The notes under the pieces were generated by a model that saw only the letters and a program-made list of their open reading frames with translations, searched no databases and was not told where the DNA came from. A stretch of DNA of 64,000 nt from Xenorhabdus poinarii G6 (GTDB taxonomy: Bacteria; Pseudomonadota; Gammaproteobacteria; Enterobacterales; Enterobacteriaceae): NCBI RefSeq assembly GCF_000968175.1, contig NZ_FO704551.1:744001-808000 (forward strand), in the 5' to 3' direction. Every line of letters begins with the position of its first letter. Position 1 is the first letter of the stretch. This document shows, one piece after another, positions 18,821 through 29,687 of the stretch. The translations under genes were made by a program, and so were the position numbers.

Positions 18821-20011
18821 ATGAACGTGATTATTGTGGGCGGAGGAATGACGGGAGCAACATTGGCTCTGGCCATTGCTTCGTTGAGTCGGGGGCAATT
18901 GCAGGTCTCCTTAATTGAAGCAGCAGAACCGAGCCAGGCACACCCCGGTTTTGATGCAAGGGCGATTGCTTTGGCTTATGGAACGTGTCAACGCTTGGAT
19001 CAGATCGGTATCTGGCCCGCTCTGCAACATTGCGTTACGCCAATAACTCACGTTCATGTCAGCGACCGTGGTCATAGCGGTTTCGTTAATCTTCGCGCTG
19101 AAAATTATGCGATACCGGCATTAGGCAATGTGATTGAACTGCATGATGCTGGAAACCATCTTTTTGATTTATTAAAACAATCGCCCAATATTAAACTCTA
19201 CTGTCCGGTTAAAGTGAGTTCCGTTGAGCGTTTGGAAAGTGCAGTAGTGGTGACGCTGGATAATGGCGAAAAACTGACAGGAGAACTGCTGGTGGCTGCG
19301 GATGGGAGCCATTCGGCAATCGCTCAGGCGTGCAATATACCCTACCAGCGATACGCCTATGGTCAGACAGCCATTATTGCCAATGTGCTGACGTCTGAAC
19401 ATCCTCAAGGAAGGGCCTTCGAGCGTTTTACTCAACATGGCCCATTGGCGCTGTTACCTATGTCGGAAGGGCGCAGCTCACTGGTATGGTGTCACCCCCA
19501 GGAAAAACAATCAGAAATCAAAAACTGGAGCCAAAACGAATTTCTTCAACATCTGCAAACAGCGTTTGGCTGGCGTTTGGGGAAAATGTTGGAAACCGGC
19601 TGCTGGCACAGCTACCCATTGGCTCTATCAATAGCCAGCAGGCAGGTGAGCCATCGTCTGGCTCTGGTCGGCAATGCTTCCCAAACCTTGCATCCAATCG
19701 CCGGGCAGGGCTTCAACTTAGGAATGCGTGATGTGATGGCTTTGGCGCAGATCCTTTCAGCCGCTGCAGATGCAGGGCAAGATATTGGCGCTTATCAGGT
19801 TCTGGCACAATATCAACAACAACGCCAGGCAGATCGTGAAACCACCATTGGTATCACCGATGGATTAGTTCGGTTATTCGCCAATGATGACTTGCCGTTA
19901 AAAATGGGGCGTCATCTTGGCTTGATAACGATGGAAATATTCCCCCCAATGCGGGATTGCTTTGCCCGTCAGACATTGGGCTGGGTTGCTCAGTCATCGT
20001 TGGCAGATTAA
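18821..20011 (+). CDS. ubiH: 2-octaprenyl-6-methoxyphenyl hydroxylase
   Basis: 396 residues. FAD-dependent monooxygenase of ubiquinone biosynthesis. Motifs: N-terminal dinucleotide fold VIIVGGGMTGATLALA, FDARAIALAYGT (UbiH-type), the DG motif VAADGSHSAIAQ and the FAD motif GNASQTLHPIAGQGFNLGMR. The usual Asp of the GD motif is replaced by Asn (GNA), as is normal for UbiH. I chose ATG 18821, preceded by AGGAAG, rather than the GTG two codons earlier. Cotranscribed with ubiI, 29 bp downstream. Confidence 0.94.
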   Translation: MNVIIVGGGMTGATLALAIASLSRGQLQVSLIEAAEPSQAHPGFDARAIALAYGTCQRLDQIGIWPALQHCVTPITHVHVSDRGHSGFVNLRAENYAIPALGNVIELHDAGNHLFDLLKQSPNIKLYCPVKVSSVERLESAVVVTLDNGEKLTGELLVAADGSHSAIAQACNIPYQRYAYGQTAIIANVLTSEHPQGRAFERFTQHGPLALLPMSEGRSSLVWCHPQEKQSEIKNWSQNEFLQHLQTAFGWRLGKMLETGCWHSYPLALSIASRQVSHRLALVGNASQTLHPIAGQGFNLGMRDVMALAQILSAAADAGQDIGAYQVLAQYQQQRQADRETTIGITDGLVRLFANDDLPLKMGRHLGLITMEIFPPMRDCFARQTLGWVAQSSLAD

Positions 20012-20040
20012 TGCTATTGGCAGATTAAGAGGAAAAAAGA

Positions 20041-21273
20041 ATGCAATCATTTGATGTGGTCATCGCAGGAGGCGGAATGGTTGGCCTTGCGTTGGCCTGT
20101 GGTTTGCAAGGTAGTGGTTTGCGCATCGCGATTGTAGAAGCACACCCACCGACACAGCGATTGGATACCAATGATGAATATGCGTTGCGTGTTTCAGCCA
20201 TTAATGCAGCCAGCGAACGATTGTTGACCCGTATCGGTGTCTGGCAGGACATCCTGATGATACGAGCCAGATCTTATCAGGGAATGGAAGTTTGGGATCA
20301 GGATAATGTTGGGCGCATTCAGTTTAATGCAGCGGACAATGGCCTGACACACTTGGGGCATATCATCGAAAACGCTGTGATTCGGAAAGCGCTTTGGCAA
20401 CGCGCAGAAAGCTTACCTGATGTCATGATTTTTACGCCAGCCTCTCTTCAGCATGTTGCCTGGGGAGAAAACGAGGCCTTCATCACTTTATCTGACGGAA
20501 ATATGCTGACTTCACGTTTGGTTGTTGGTGCTGATGGCGCTCATTCCTGGTTGCGTCAACATGCTGATATTCCGCTGACTTTTTGGGATTATGAACACCA
20601 TGCGCTGGTCGCGACAATTCGTACTGAGATACCGCATGGCAACATTGCGCGTCAGGTTTTTCATGGTGATGGCATACTGGCTTTCCTGCCCCTGTCCGAT
20701 CCTCACCTTTGTTCGATTGTTTGGTCATTGCCGGCTGATGCTGCACAGCAGCGCAAGTCGATGGAAGCAAAAGGGTTTAATCGACAACTGGGTGCGACAT
20801 TTGATATGCGTCTTGGTCAATGTGAATTGATCAGTGACAGACAAACTATTCCCTTGATGGGGCGTTACGCCCGTCATTTTGCTGCACATCGATTAGCATT
20901 ATTGGGGGATGCGGCTCACACTATCCATCCCTTAGCTGGTCAGGGGGTTAATCTTGGCTTCATGGATGTGGCTGAGCTGATAAGTGAATTGATTCGTTTG
21001 CATCAGGAAGGAAAAGACATCGGTCAATATCTCTATTTGGGGCGTTATGAACGTCGTCGCAAACACAGTGCTGCGATCATGCTCGCAGGTATGCAAAGTT
21101 TCCGCCAGCTATTTGAGGGCACTCACCCGGCTAAAAAGTTGTTGCGGGGTATTGGATTAACACTGGCTGATCACTTACCGGGAATGAAGCCACTGTTGCT
21201 TCGCCACGCGATGGGACTCAATGACCTTCCTGACTGGCTGATTTCTCAGCGCTCTTCGGTTGAAAAAATCTAA
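20041..21273 (+). CDS. ubiI: 2-octaprenylphenol hydroxylase UbiI
   Basis: 410 residues. FAD monooxygenase that hydroxylates C5 of the ubiquinone precursor ring. Motifs: VVIAGGGMVGLALACGL, VVGADGAHSWLRQ and LGDAAHTIHPLAGQGVNLGF. RBS AAGAGGAA precedes ATG. Last gene of the ygfB-pepP-ubiH-ubiI run; gcvT follows after 354 bp. Confidence 0.94.
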   Translation: MQSFDVVIAGGGMVGLALACGLQGSGLRIAIVEAHPPTQRLDTNDEYALRVSAINAASERLLTRIGVWQDILMIRARSYQGMEVWDQDNVGRIQFNAADNGLTHLGHIIENAVIRKALWQRAESLPDVMIFTPASLQHVAWGENEAFITLSDGNMLTSRLVVGADGAHSWLRQHADIPLTFWDYEHHALVATIRTEIPHGNIARQVFHGDGILAFLPLSDPHLCSIVWSLPADAAQQRKSMEAKGFNRQLGATFDMRLGQCELISDRQTIPLMGRYARHFAAHRLALLGDAAHTIHPLAGQGVNLGFMDVAELISELIRLHQEGKDIGQYLYLGRYERRRKHSAAIMLAGMQSFRQLFEGTHPAKKLLRGIGLTLADHLPGMKPLLLRHAMGLNDLPDWLISQRSSVEKI

Positions 21274-21627
21274 TTTAGCCCATTATTTAGAATTAGTTTT
21301 TCTCATATTAGGTTAAAGTATGTTGGATAGTTTTACTTCATGCTTTCGCCTTTTTTTAATCAAAAAATATTTTCTTTTGACATTTTTTAAACTTTTCTAT
21401 TGCATTGTTGTAATAAATTAGACAAAAATTCCGTGTGGTGATAGGCGCTTTTTCGGTTTCTGGCTATTATGCCGCTAATTTATTTTATGGTTCATTTCTT
21501 GTTTCAGTGATAACGTCTGCTCCCAAGGTATCGTTTGCGTGATTAACCGCTTCTTTGCTTCCTGATCCAACCTCTGCCGGTTAATGCGCCGTATATTTTT
21601 CATGTCAAGAATGGAAAGAGGGAAATA
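21274..21627. other. Regulatory region upstream of gcvT
   Basis: 354 bp with no gene; AT-rich at its left end. In E. coli this interval carries the GcvA/Lrp/PurR control region of gcvTHP; I cannot identify individual sites here, and no glycine riboswitch-like fold was noticed. Confidence 0.4.
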
Positions 21628-22725
21628 ATGTCAAAACACACCCCACTATACGATCAACATCTGGCATGCGGGGCTCGCATGGTCGATTTTCACGGCTGGA
21701 TGATGCCTCTGCATTATGGTTCACAAATTGACGAGCATCATACAGTGCGTACTGATGCTGGTATGTTCGACGTTTCCCACATGACAATTGTGGATCTACA
21801 GGGGACAGGTTGTCGTGATTTTCTCCGCTATCTTCTGGCCAATGACATTGCCAAACTGACCGAGCCGGGCAAGGCACTTTATACCGGCATGTTAAATGCT
21901 TCTGGTGGCGTCATTGATGACCTGATTGTCTACTTCTTCACCGAACACGCTTATCGCATGGTTGTTAACTCGGCGACTCGTGAGAAAGACTTAGCATGGA
22001 TTAACCAACACGCTGAAAAATATGACGTTCAGATTACAGTGCGTGATGATTTGGCGCTGATTGCCGTTCAGGGACCCAATGCACACGCTAAAGTCCAATC
22101 GCTGCTCAGTGATGAACAGAAGCAAACAATCATTGGCATGAAACCTTTCTTTGGTGTGCAGGCCGGCAATTTATTTATTGCAACGACAGGTTATACCGGT
22201 GAAGCCGGTTATGAAATTGCATTACCTAAAGAACACGCGGCCGATTTTTGGCAACAGTTGTTGGCCGCAGGCGTGAAACCGGCTGGCTTGGGTGCGCGTG
22301 ATACATTGCGTCTTGAAGCCGGTATGAATCTTTATGGTCAGGAAATGGATGAAACTATTTCACCACTGGCCGCGAATATGGCATGGACCATTGCCTGGAA
22401 ACCGGAAGATCGCCAGTTCATTGGCCGTGAGATTTTGGAGCAGCAACGTGAGAGCGGCACTGAACAATTGGTTGGATTGGTGATGCGTGAGAAAGGCGTG
22501 TTACGTGGTGGATTAGCGGTCAGTTTCACGGATGGTTCCGGTGAACTGCGTGCCGGTGTGATTACCAGTGGAACATTTTCCCCAACCTTAGGGTTTAGCA
22601 TAGCGCTTGCACGTGTACCGCAAGGTATTGGTGAACACGCAGTTGTCCAGATCCGCAATCGTGAAGTTCCCGTTCAGGTTGTCAAACCGGGTTTTGTGCG
22701 GATGGGTAAACCACTGGTAGCGTAA
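21628..22725 (+). CDS. gcvT: Glycine cleavage system T protein (aminomethyltransferase)
   Basis: 365 residues. Transfers the methylene group from the aminomethyl-lipoyl H protein to tetrahydrofolate, releasing ammonia. Motifs: [33 protein letters not shown], and [15 protein letters not shown], with [19 protein letters not shown] in the folate-binding region. First gene of gcvTHP. RBS GAGGGAAATA precedes ATG. Confidence 0.96.
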   Translation: MSKHTPLYDQHLACGARMVDFHGWMMPLHYGSQIDEHHTVRTDAGMFDVSHMTIVDLQGTGCRDFLRYLLANDIAKLTEPGKALYTGMLNASGGVIDDLIVYFFTEHAYRMVVNSATREKDLAWINQHAEKYDVQITVRDDLALIAVQGPNAHAKVQSLLSDEQKQTIIGMKPFFGVQAGNLFIATTGYTGEAGYEIALPKEHAADFWQQLLAAGVKPAGLGARDTLRLEAGMNLYGQEMDETISPLAANMAWTIAWKPEDRQFIGREILEQQRESGTEQLVGLVMREKGVLRGGLAVSFTDGSGELRAGVITSGTFSPTLGFSIALARVPQGIGEHAVVQIRNREVPVQVVKPGFVRMGKPLVA

Positions 22726-22794
22726 TTTTTGTTTTTAATGATCTGATTATTATTATGTTTTGTTCAATAAACAAAAAATAAGGAGATGGCAACG

Positions 22795-23190
22795 ATGAGT
22801 CATGTACCAACAGAATTAAAATATACAGAATCACATGAATGGGTTCGCTCGGAAGGAAATGGAGAGTACTCTGTCGGTATTACCGAACATGCCCAGAAAT
22901 TATTGGGGGATATGGTTTTTGTTGATTTACCTGAAATAGATACAGAGGTCAATCAGGGTGATGATTGTGCCGTGGTAGAGTCAGTGAAAGCGGCCTCTGA
23001 TATTTATGCGCCATTGAGCGGTAAGATTATCGCGGTTAACCCTGAACTGGAAGGATCTCCCGAATTAGTGAATAGCGAACCTTACAACGAAGGTTGGTTA
23101 TTCCGCCTCAAAATCACTGATGAGAGTGAGTTAGTGAGTTTACTTGATGCTAAAAGTTATCAATCACTTTTAGCAGAAGAAGATGAGTGA
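22795..23190 (+). CDS. gcvH: Glycine cleavage system H protein
   Basis: 131 residues. Lipoyl carrier of the glycine cleavage system. The lipoylated Lys is in [13 protein letters not shown] near residue 65, and [20 protein letters not shown] is the conserved N-terminal part. I chose ATG 22795 because AAGGAG lies 9 bp before it; the upstream ATG at 22786 overlaps that RBS. A terminator hairpin separates gcvH from gcvP. Confidence 0.95.
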   Translation: MSHVPTELKYTESHEWVRSEGNGEYSVGITEHAQKLLGDMVFVDLPEIDTEVNQGDDCAVVESVKAASDIYAPLSGKIIAVNPELEGSPELVNSEPYNEGWLFRLKITDESELVSLLDAKSYQSLLAEEDE

Positions 23191-23199
23191 TTTTATTTG

Positions 23200-23237
23200 A
23201 ACGCCCCATATTACCTTGTCAATGGGGCGTTTTTTTG
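23200..23237 (+). terminator. Terminator/attenuator between gcvH and gcvP
   Basis: AACGCCCCAT and ATGGGGCGTT arms are followed by seven T residues, 10 bp after gcvH. As gcvP is normally cotranscribed, this could lower gcvP expression relative to gcvTH. Confidence 0.8.
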
Positions 23238-23250
23238 TGCCGTTTTTTAT

Positions 23251-23310
23251 AGCTGATAGATTTCAAGTGACAGAGCACAATAGGGTGACTTGAAAGATAA
23301 AGGCATAGCT
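23251..23310. repeat. Imperfect palindromic intergenic repeat, copy 2
   Basis: 60 bp with arms AGATTTCAAGTGAC and GTGACTTGAAAGAT and AGCT at both ends. It lies between the gcvH terminator and the gcvP start, resembling elements at 16486 and 33195. Confidence 0.6.
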
Positions 23311-23331
23311 CGTTTCAGGAAATTATCATCA

Positions 23332-26208
23332 ATGACTCAGACATTAATCCAACTTGAAAATCAAGGTGAATTCATTCGTCGCCACATTGGTTCTTCTGCT
23401 GAACAGCAAACCGAAATGTTGGCGATAGTAAATGCAAACTCTCTTGATGATCTGACCCATAAAATCGTTCCCCGTGATATCGCATTATCCGCGCCGCCGG
23501 CAGTTGGTGAGGGTGCGACAGAACAACAGGCATTGGCTGAATTGAAAGCGATAGCGGGTCAGAACCAGTGCTATCAATCATATATCGGTATGGGATACGC
23601 GCCCGCAATACTGCCTCCTGTCATTTTACGTAATTTGCTGGAAAATCCTGGCTGGTATACCGCATACACACCTTACCAACCGGAGGTTTCTCAAGGCCGG
23701 TTAGAAGCGTTATTGAATTTCCAGCAAGTCACTATTGATTTGACGGGATTAGATATTGCCTCTGCTTCACTATTGGATGAAGCGACAGCCGCTGCGGAAG
23801 CAATGGCGATGGCAAAACGGATCAGCAAGCTGAAAGGGGCAGAACGCTTCTTTGTGGCCGATGACATTCATCCACAGACATTGGATGTTATCCGTACCCG
23901 CGCTGAAACATTCGGATTTGAAGTCATTGTTGATAAAGCAGAAAAAGTACTGGAACTGGAAGGGATCTTTGGTGTTCTGTTGCAACAAGTCGGCACAACG
24001 GGCGCCGTTCACGATTACAGTGACCTGATAACGCAACTGAAAGCGCGTAAAATCATCGTCAGTGTTGCCGCGGACTTTATGGCTCTGGTGATGTTGACTG
24101 CACCAGGTAAACAAGGTGCCGATATTGTTTTGGGTTCTGCTCAACGTTTTGGTGTACCGATGGGATATGGCGGCCCGCACGCTGCTTTCTTTGCGTGTCG
24201 TGATGAATTTAAGCGCTCCATGCCAGGTCGCATTATCGGTGTTTCTCGTGACGCCGCGGGTAACAATGCATTGCGTATGGCGATGCAAACACGCGAGCAG
24301 CATATCCGCCGGGAAAAAGCGAACTCCAATATCTGTACCTCTCAAGCCTTATTGGCGAACATTGCCGGAATGTACGCGGTTTACCACGGCTCAGAAGGTT
24401 TGAAACGCATTGCTCACCGTATTCATCGGCTGACGGATATTCTGGCTGCCGGTTTACAAAAAGCGGGTGTCAAGCTACGGCATAAAACATGGTTTGATAC
24501 ATTAACGATTGATGTGTCAGATAAGGCTCAAGTACTGGCAAGAGCGGAAAAAGCACGGATTAACCTGCGTACCGATATTCTTGGTGCCGTTGGCGTCTCA
24601 TTGAGTGAGAAAACCCGCCGTGATGATTTGATCACCCTGTTTCAAGTCATCACAGGTTCTGATTCAGGGCTGGATATTGATGCACTTGATCGAGAAATTG
24701 TGGCAGGCAGTCCATCTATTCCTGTTTCCATGCGACGTCATGACGAAATCTTGACGCACGATAACTTCCGTCGTTATCACAGCGAAACTGACATGATGCG
24801 GTACATGCACAGTCTGGAACGCAAAGATCTGGCACTGAATCAAGCCATGATCCCGCTCGGTTCCTGTACCATGAAACTGAATGCTGTCGCGGAACTGATG
24901 CCAATTACCTGGCCTGAATTTACTGATATGCATCCTTTCTGTCCGCCAGAACAGGCACAGGGGTTCCACCAGTTGATCAGCCAGCTTTCCCATTGGCTGG
25001 TATTGCTGACCGGCTATGACACATTCTGTATGCAACCCAACTCTGGCGCACAGGGAGAATATGCTGGCCTGCTGGCTATTCGTCGCTATTACGCTAGCCG
25101 TGGCGAGCAACATCGCCATATTTGCCTGATCCCAAGTTCAGCTCACGGCACTAACCCCGCCTCTGCGCATATGGCCGGCATGACGGTTGTGGTCGTGAAC
25201 TGTGATAAAGAAGGCAACATTGATTTGGCTGATTTGCGTGAAAAAGCGCAAAAACACAGTCACAATCTTGCTTGTATTATGGTGACCTATCCATCAACTC
25301 ACGGTGTATATGAAGAAACTATCCGTGAAATTTGCGATATCATCCACCAACATGGGGGGCAGGTTTATCTTGATGGTGCGAACATGAATGCACAAGTGGG
25401 AATTACGACCCCAGGCTTTATTGGTGCAGATATCTCACACTTGAACCTGCATAAAACCTTCTGCATCCCACACGGCGGCGGTGGCCCAGGTATGGGGCCG
25501 ATTGGCATGAAAAAACACCTAGCCCCATTTGTACCGGGTCATTCGGTTGTCGAAATGGACGGTGTGACAACATTAGGCGCAGTATCCGCCGCGCCATTCG
25601 GTAGTGCCTCTATCCTGCCGATTAGCTGGATGTATATCCGCATGATGGGCGCTAACGGGTTGAAGCAGGCCAGTCAGGTTGCGATCCTGAATGCGAACTA
25701 CATTGCAGCTCGCCTGAAAGGGGCTTATGACATCCTCTATACCGGACGTGATGGCTACGTTGCTCATGAATGCATTCTGGACATTCGTCCTTTGAAAGAA
25801 GCGTTCGGTATTAGTGAGATGGATATTGCCAAGCGACTGATTGACTATGGTTTCCATGCGCCAACGATGTCATTCCCTGTTGCGGGCACGTTGATGGTGG
25901 AGCCGACAGAATCAGAAAGCAAAGTGGAGATCGACCGTTTCATCGATGCAATGCTGGCAATTCGGGAGGAGATCAGCAAGGTAGCTCGTGGAGAATGGCC
26001 TTTGGAAGATAACCCATTAGTCAATGCACCGCACGTCCAAACTGAACTAATTTCTGATTGGGATCATGCATACAGCCGTGAAATTGCCGTATTTCCAACC
26101 GTAGAAACCAAAGTCAATAAATACTGGCCGGCGGTTAAACGTCTTGATGATGTTTACGGTGATCGCAATTTACATTGCTCGTGTGCACCCATTGATGATT
26201 ATCGTTAA
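23332..26208 (+). CDS. gcvP: Glycine dehydrogenase (decarboxylating), P protein
   Basis: 958 residues, matching E. coli GcvP. PLP-dependent decarboxylase of the glycine cleavage system. The PLP Lys is in [18 protein letters not shown] near residue 710; the N-terminal half shows [13 protein letters not shown] and [21 protein letters not shown] chose ATG 23332 ([10 protein letters not shown]) rather than an upstream frame extension, preceded by AGGA. A strong terminator follows. Confidence 0.96.
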   Translation: MTQTLIQLENQGEFIRRHIGSSAEQQTEMLAIVNANSLDDLTHKIVPRDIALSAPPAVGEGATEQQALAELKAIAGQNQCYQSYIGMGYAPAILPPVILRNLLENPGWYTAYTPYQPEVSQGRLEALLNFQQVTIDLTGLDIASASLLDEATAAAEAMAMAKRISKLKGAERFFVADDIHPQTLDVIRTRAETFGFEVIVDKAEKVLELEGIFGVLLQQVGTTGAVHDYSDLITQLKARKIIVSVAADFMALVMLTAPGKQGADIVLGSAQRFGVPMGYGGPHAAFFACRDEFKRSMPGRIIGVSRDAAGNNALRMAMQTREQHIRREKANSNICTSQALLANIAGMYAVYHGSEGLKRIAHRIHRLTDILAAGLQKAGVKLRHKTWFDTLTIDVSDKAQVLARAEKARINLRTDILGAVGVSLSEKTRRDDLITLFQVITGSDSGLDIDALDREIVAGSPSIPVSMRRHDEILTHDNFRRYHSETDMMRYMHSLERKDLALNQAMIPLGSCTMKLNAVAELMPITWPEFTDMHPFCPPEQAQGFHQLISQLSHWLVLLTGYDTFCMQPNSGAQGEYAGLLAIRRYYASRGEQHRHICLIPSSAHGTNPASAHMAGMTVVVVNCDKEGNIDLADLREKAQKHSHNLACIMVTYPSTHGVYEETIREICDIIHQHGGQVYLDGANMNAQVGITTPGFIGADISHLNLHKTFCIPHGGGGPGMGPIGMKKHLAPFVPGHSVVEMDGVTTLGAVSAAPFGSASILPISWMYIRMMGANGLKQASQVAILNANYIAARLKGAYDILYTGRDGYVAHECILDIRPLKEAFGISEMDIAKRLIDYGFHAPTMSFPVAGTLMVEPTESESKVEIDRFIDAMLAIREEISKVARGEWPLEDNPLVNAPHVQTELISDWDHAYSREIAVFPTVETKVNKYWPAVKRLDDVYGDRNLHCSCAPIDDYR

Positions 26209-26236
26209 TAATTAATAAGTTAACGAGATTCAAATT

Positions 26237-26271
26237 AAGCCGTGTCGGGAAATACTCCGACACGGCTTTTT
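26237..26271 (+). terminator. Terminator of gcvP
   Basis: AAGCCGTGTCGG and CCGACACGGCTT arms with an 8-nt loop are followed by a T-rich run. Confidence 0.88.
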
Positions 26272-26387
26272 ATATTGCTTATACGGGCGCGGATAAGTCG
26301 TTCGGTAGCATATGTCGATACGCTTAAAGCTGTCAGTCACTATGCAGGCTGAATCTGACAGCTTGATTTTGAGGATTAAAGTGAACG

Positions 26388-26993
26388 TTATTTTAACCAG
26401 CCTTTCTCTTTCGCTGCTTCCAATTGTGGCAGGAGATATTCCCATAATTCAGGATAGCTTTCGGAAACAAAATGGAGTAGTTGATAAACTTGCTCAAAGC
26501 GAATGTTATTTTCAACCCAACTCTGCCCTTGGTTATACAGGTTCATAAATACTGGCATAACTCTATCGAGTGTTTTGGCAAACTTCGCTTCAGGGGTGAT
26601 GGCATTTTCATATTCGTGCCAAAGTGCCAGAAAATAATCTCGTTGAGCTTCCGGTAATAAACCAAAAATACGGTTGGCGGCGTTCACTTCCTCTTTGTAA
26701 ATTGCTTCACGTGCAGCCAGATCGAACGCGATAACATCACCTGCATCGATTTCAACGATGTCATGGATCAGCGCCATTTGCACAACGCGGCTGATATCCA
26801 CTTCTCCGGCATAAGGCGCAAAACCAAGCACAGCAAGCGCAAAATGCCAACTATGCTCAGCCGAATTTTCATGGCGCGCATTATTCAATAATTTCGTTTT
26901 GCGATGAACATATTTTAGCTTATCCAGCTCCATGATAAACGCAATAACATCAGTAAAAGGGCCAAAATTAACGGGATGTAAAGATAATGACAT
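26388..26993 (-). CDS. HD-domain phosphohydrolase (YfbR/COG1896-like)
   Basis: 201 residues. The metal-binding HD signature is seen as His in NSAEHSWHFAL near residue 45 and HD in ALIHDIVEIDAGD near residue 77, with the distal Asp in AKTLDRVMP. Relatives are 5'-deoxynucleotidases such as YfbR. It lies 16 bp downstream of ygfZ on the same strand, so may be cotranscribed. The exact substrate is not readable. Confidence 0.8.
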   Translation of the reverse strand: MSLSLHPVNFGPFTDVIAFIMELDKLKYVHRKTKLLNNARHENSAEHSWHFALAVLGFAPYAGEVDISRVVQMALIHDIVEIDAGDVIAFDLAAREAIYKEEVNAANRIFGLLPEAQRDYFLALWHEYENAITPEAKFAKTLDRVMPVFMNLYNQGQSWVENNIRFEQVYQLLHFVSESYPELWEYLLPQLEAAKEKGWLK

Positions 26994-27009
26994 TTCAAAA
27001 CCTCAGTAA

Positions 27010-28011
27010 TTATTTTTCTTCGTCTAGTGAATAAGGCAATGCCTGAATAGTCAGCATACTATTTTCATCCTCACGGATACGGAATACACTCTCTAATTCC
27101 ATATCATTATTCATAACTACTTGAACCCATATTGAGCCATCGACTAATTTGACTGCTGCCAGCACTGAGCCTGTTCGCCGCCATTTGTCACCTAATTGCC
27201 ATTCCAAATCATCGCCAGCGACGGGCAGAGAGGATGCACTGCCCGCCAGCCAATACATGGCTCGTTTGTTTGCACCACGATATTTAGCACGCGCCACCAT
27301 TTCCTGACCGGTATAACAGCCCTTCTTAAAGCTGATACTGTTTTCGATTGCCTGGAGATTCGTGGCCTGTGGAATAAATTGTGCGCTGCTGGCTGCATCA
27401 ATCACAGGAATGCCTGCTTCAATTTCCAGCGCCAGCCATTGCTGACTGTTATTCAATTGTGACTGGTACTCTTCAACGAATGTTTGGGTTAATGTCGCTG
27501 CCGTTGTTTTATCCGTCATTAACAGGAAACGTTCGGCGGGAAGAGCGAAATGGAGAAGCGTTGTGGTGCCGTGCTGAATAACAGAGGATTCGGTATCAGG
27601 CAGCGTTGGAAAATGTGTTGCCAGCGCCGCCCGGCTTCCTTTACCCGCGACACCGAGCAAAACGCTTTCTTCATCGTTTACGAACGTCACTTTGGAGAAT
27701 ACGGCATATTTTTTTAATTCAGTTAATTGCGTTTCCAGTAATGATCGCCGTTCAATATAGGCAAAGCCTTCGCCTCGCTGGAACAACCGCAGATTGCTCC
27801 ACATTTTGCCTTTCGCATCACAATGTGCCGTTAACACATGCTGATTATCATTCAGGGCGGTAAGATCTGCCGTCACCTGACCTTGTAAATACTTTTCGGT
27901 GTCAGATCCAATCACTGTCACAATCCCCCAATCATCAAGGGAAATTAACGTCAGTGGGAGTGTTGCAGAAGGGGATGGATATTGTGCAGAAAATGGAATT
28001 TGATAAGCCAT
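27010..28011 (-). CDS. ygfZ: Folate-binding tRNA-modifying protein YgfZ
   Basis: 333 residues. GcvT-like folate-binding fold; the signature [17 protein letters not shown] (K-G-C-Y-x-G-Q-E) is intact with its functional Cys near residue 230. In E. coli YgfZ supports Fe-S enzymes such as the methylthiotransferase MiaB. Divergent from sdhE, as in E. coli. Confidence 0.94.
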   Translation of the reverse strand: MAYQIPFSAQYPSPSATLPLTLISLDDWGIVTVIGSDTEKYLQGQVTADLTALNDNQHVLTAHCDAKGKMWSNLRLFQRGEGFAYIERRSLLETQLTELKKYAVFSKVTFVNDEESVLLGVAGKGSRAALATHFPTLPDTESSVIQHGTTTLLHFALPAERFLLMTDKTTAATLTQTFVEEYQSQLNNSQQWLALEIEAGIPVIDAASSAQFIPQATNLQAIENSISFKKGCYTGQEMVARAKYRGANKRAMYWLAGSASSLPVAGDDLEWQLGDKWRRTGSVLAAVKLVDGSIWVQVVMNNDMELESVFRIREDENSMLTIQALPYSLDEEK

Positions 28012-28379
28012 AGTAGCTCCTGCCAGTAAACTGTCTGAGAAGTAACAGTTATGGTAAAAGAGAAGTTGTTTAATGCAAAGGGATTCTTCTGGTTATTTAC
28101 GGGGGATGAAATTATCGTCAATCCATTGCGATAGGCTTCGCAACTTATCACGATATCGAATGATTTCATCCGGTCAGGTGATGAAAAACAGGCTATTATC
28201 GTTGATAATCTTGTGTGGCGATGAAATTTTGCAGCCGTGATCATATTTGAAACGGTAGGTAACTTGTTAATCTCTTACGATCTGACTGTCACAATTTCAT
28301 TCTGCTCTGATCTCATCAATCTTAACAAGGATTGCTGGTGCAATGGCAAGAATGACAATGATAAAGAGGCTTTTTAAAC
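28012..28379. other. Divergent intergenic region between ygfZ and sdhE
   Basis: 368 bp without a gene. It holds a long imperfect palindrome (about 28103-28174, outer arms GGATGAAAT and ATTTCATCC) and must contain the divergent promoters. Confidence 0.5.
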
Positions 28380-28646
28380 ATGGATATTGATAATAGAGCA
28401 CGTATTCGCTGGGCATGTCGTCGTGGAATGCGTGAACTGGATATTTCTATTATGCCATTTTTTGAATATGAATATGACTCATTGAGTGATGACGACAAAC
28501 GGATTTTTGTGCGTTTGCTAGCGTGTCCAGATCCTGATCTTTTCAATTGGCTCATGAATCATGGACGGCCTGAAAACGATGAGCTTTATCATATGGTGAA
28601 ATTGATCCAAAGCAGAAACCAAGCCCGTGGTCCTGTGGAACAATAA
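28380..28646 (+). CDS. sdhE: FAD assembly factor SdhE
   Basis: 88 residues. The conserved RGMRELDI motif near residue 19 is the site used to promote covalent flavinylation of succinate dehydrogenase/fumarate reductase. [13 protein letters not shown] near residue 47 is also typical. Its stop overlaps the start of cptA by 20 bp, so the two are coupled. Confidence 0.95.
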   Translation: MDIDNRARIRWACRRGMRELDISIMPFFEYEYDSLSDDDKRIFVRLLACPDPDLFNWLMNHGRPENDELYHMVKLIQSRNQARGPVEQ

Positions 28647-29058
28647 ACTGGGAGAATCTCGCCATACTCGCTGGTTTTCCAGCGGATTACATGGCGCAGT
28701 TGCCATCGCTGCTTTATTGGCGCCCTGGCCGATTAACGGTGTTTATTTCTGGCTTCCATTGTTTGCCATCATCAGCAGCAGTTGGATGCGAAGTCAGAAA
28801 AATATCCGGCAATGTCAGGGCAGGCTGGTACTCTTCAAAGGCAACAAAGTGCATTGGCAAAAAGCCGCGTGGCGCATCACTGAACCACCGTGGTTTCATC
28901 GCTATGGAATGGTCATTATGCTCCATACTTTGAGCCGGGCAGAAGAGCGCCAGGCTTCGACCCGATTATGGGTGGCATCCGATAGCATGTCGCCTTCGGC
29001 ATGGCGTCATTTGAATCAACTGATGCGCCAATATACTGATAACGAAAACGGCAGTTAA
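28627..29058 (+). CDS. cptA: Inner-membrane protein CptA (YgfX)
   Basis: 143 residues with two transmembrane helices near residues 21-55, then a cytoplasmic domain ending [19 protein letters not shown]. The start is GTG at 28627 (MVLWNNKL), which aligns with YgfX MVLWQSDL. In E. coli YgfX/CptA was reported as a toxin inhibiting FtsZ/MreB polymerisation with SdhE as partner, though a general role with SdhE is also discussed. Overlaps sdhE; converges on fldB with a 4-bp overlap. Confidence 0.88.
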   Translation: MVLWNNKLGESRHTRWFSSGLHGAVAIAALLAPWPINGVYFWLPLFAIISSSWMRSQKNIRQCQGRLVLFKGNKVHWQKAAWRITEPPWFHRYGMVIMLHTLSRAEERQASTRLWVASDSMSPSAWRHLNQLMRQYTDNENGS

Positions 29059-29576
29059 AACAGGGCGTCCATTTCAGCCAATATCTGTATGCACCATTCG
29101 TTTAAGCGCTCGTCTGTTTGTTCGAATTGGTTTACATCGTCCAGCGCTAACCCGACAAACTGTTTGCCATCTTCGGATAACGGTTTTGGGCTGGTAAATT
29201 CATAACCTTCTGTTGGCCAGAAACCAATAAACTGTGCACCTGTCGGTAACAGATGGTGATACAGCATGCCTAATGCATCCAGAAACCACTCACTGTAATC
29301 GATTTGATCGCCCATTCCATACATGGCAACGATTTTTCCGGCCAGATCCAATGAAGGGAGCTGATCCCAAATAGCCAGCCAGTCTTCCTGTAGCTCCCCG
29401 AAATCCCAGGTTGGGATACCCAGGATCAGGACAGTGTAGTCTTCCATCAATTGGGGATTACAATCCTTGACATTATGTAAGTCGATCAGATCTTCACCGA
29501 GTATATCGCGTATTTTTTCTGCTACCATTTCTGTATAGCATGTACTGGAACCGTAAAAGAGACCAATTTTCATCAT
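29055..29576 (-). CDS. fldB: Flavodoxin 2
   Basis: 173 residues. The FMN phosphate loop [11 protein letters not shown] is at residues 5-15, with [13 protein letters not shown] and [19 protein letters not shown] as the isoalloxazine loops. Long-chain flavodoxin, electron carrier. fldB next to xerD is the normal enterobacterial order; the two are divergent. Confidence 0.93.
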   Translation of the reverse strand: MMKIGLFYGSSTCYTEMVAEKIRDILGEDLIDLHNVKDCNPQLMEDYTVLILGIPTWDFGELQEDWLAIWDQLPSLDLAGKIVAMYGMGDQIDYSEWFLDALGMLYHHLLPTGAQFIGFWPTEGYEFTSPKPLSEDGKQFVGLALDDVNQFEQTDERLNEWCIQILAEMDALF

Positions 29577-29687
29577 TATTTATCAGGGAATTTCGAATAT
29601 CAGGGGGGTATTGTAACAGAATAATTGCTTTTTCAGGCATAATAGCCGATCGGAAGGCACAGATAGGCAGATTAAGAAGGAGGGCTT

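Noticed and set aside
21274..21627. Possible glycine riboswitch upstream of gcvT
   Set aside because: I could not find the tandem aptamer pattern, and enterobacterial gcvTHP is normally controlled by protein regulators.
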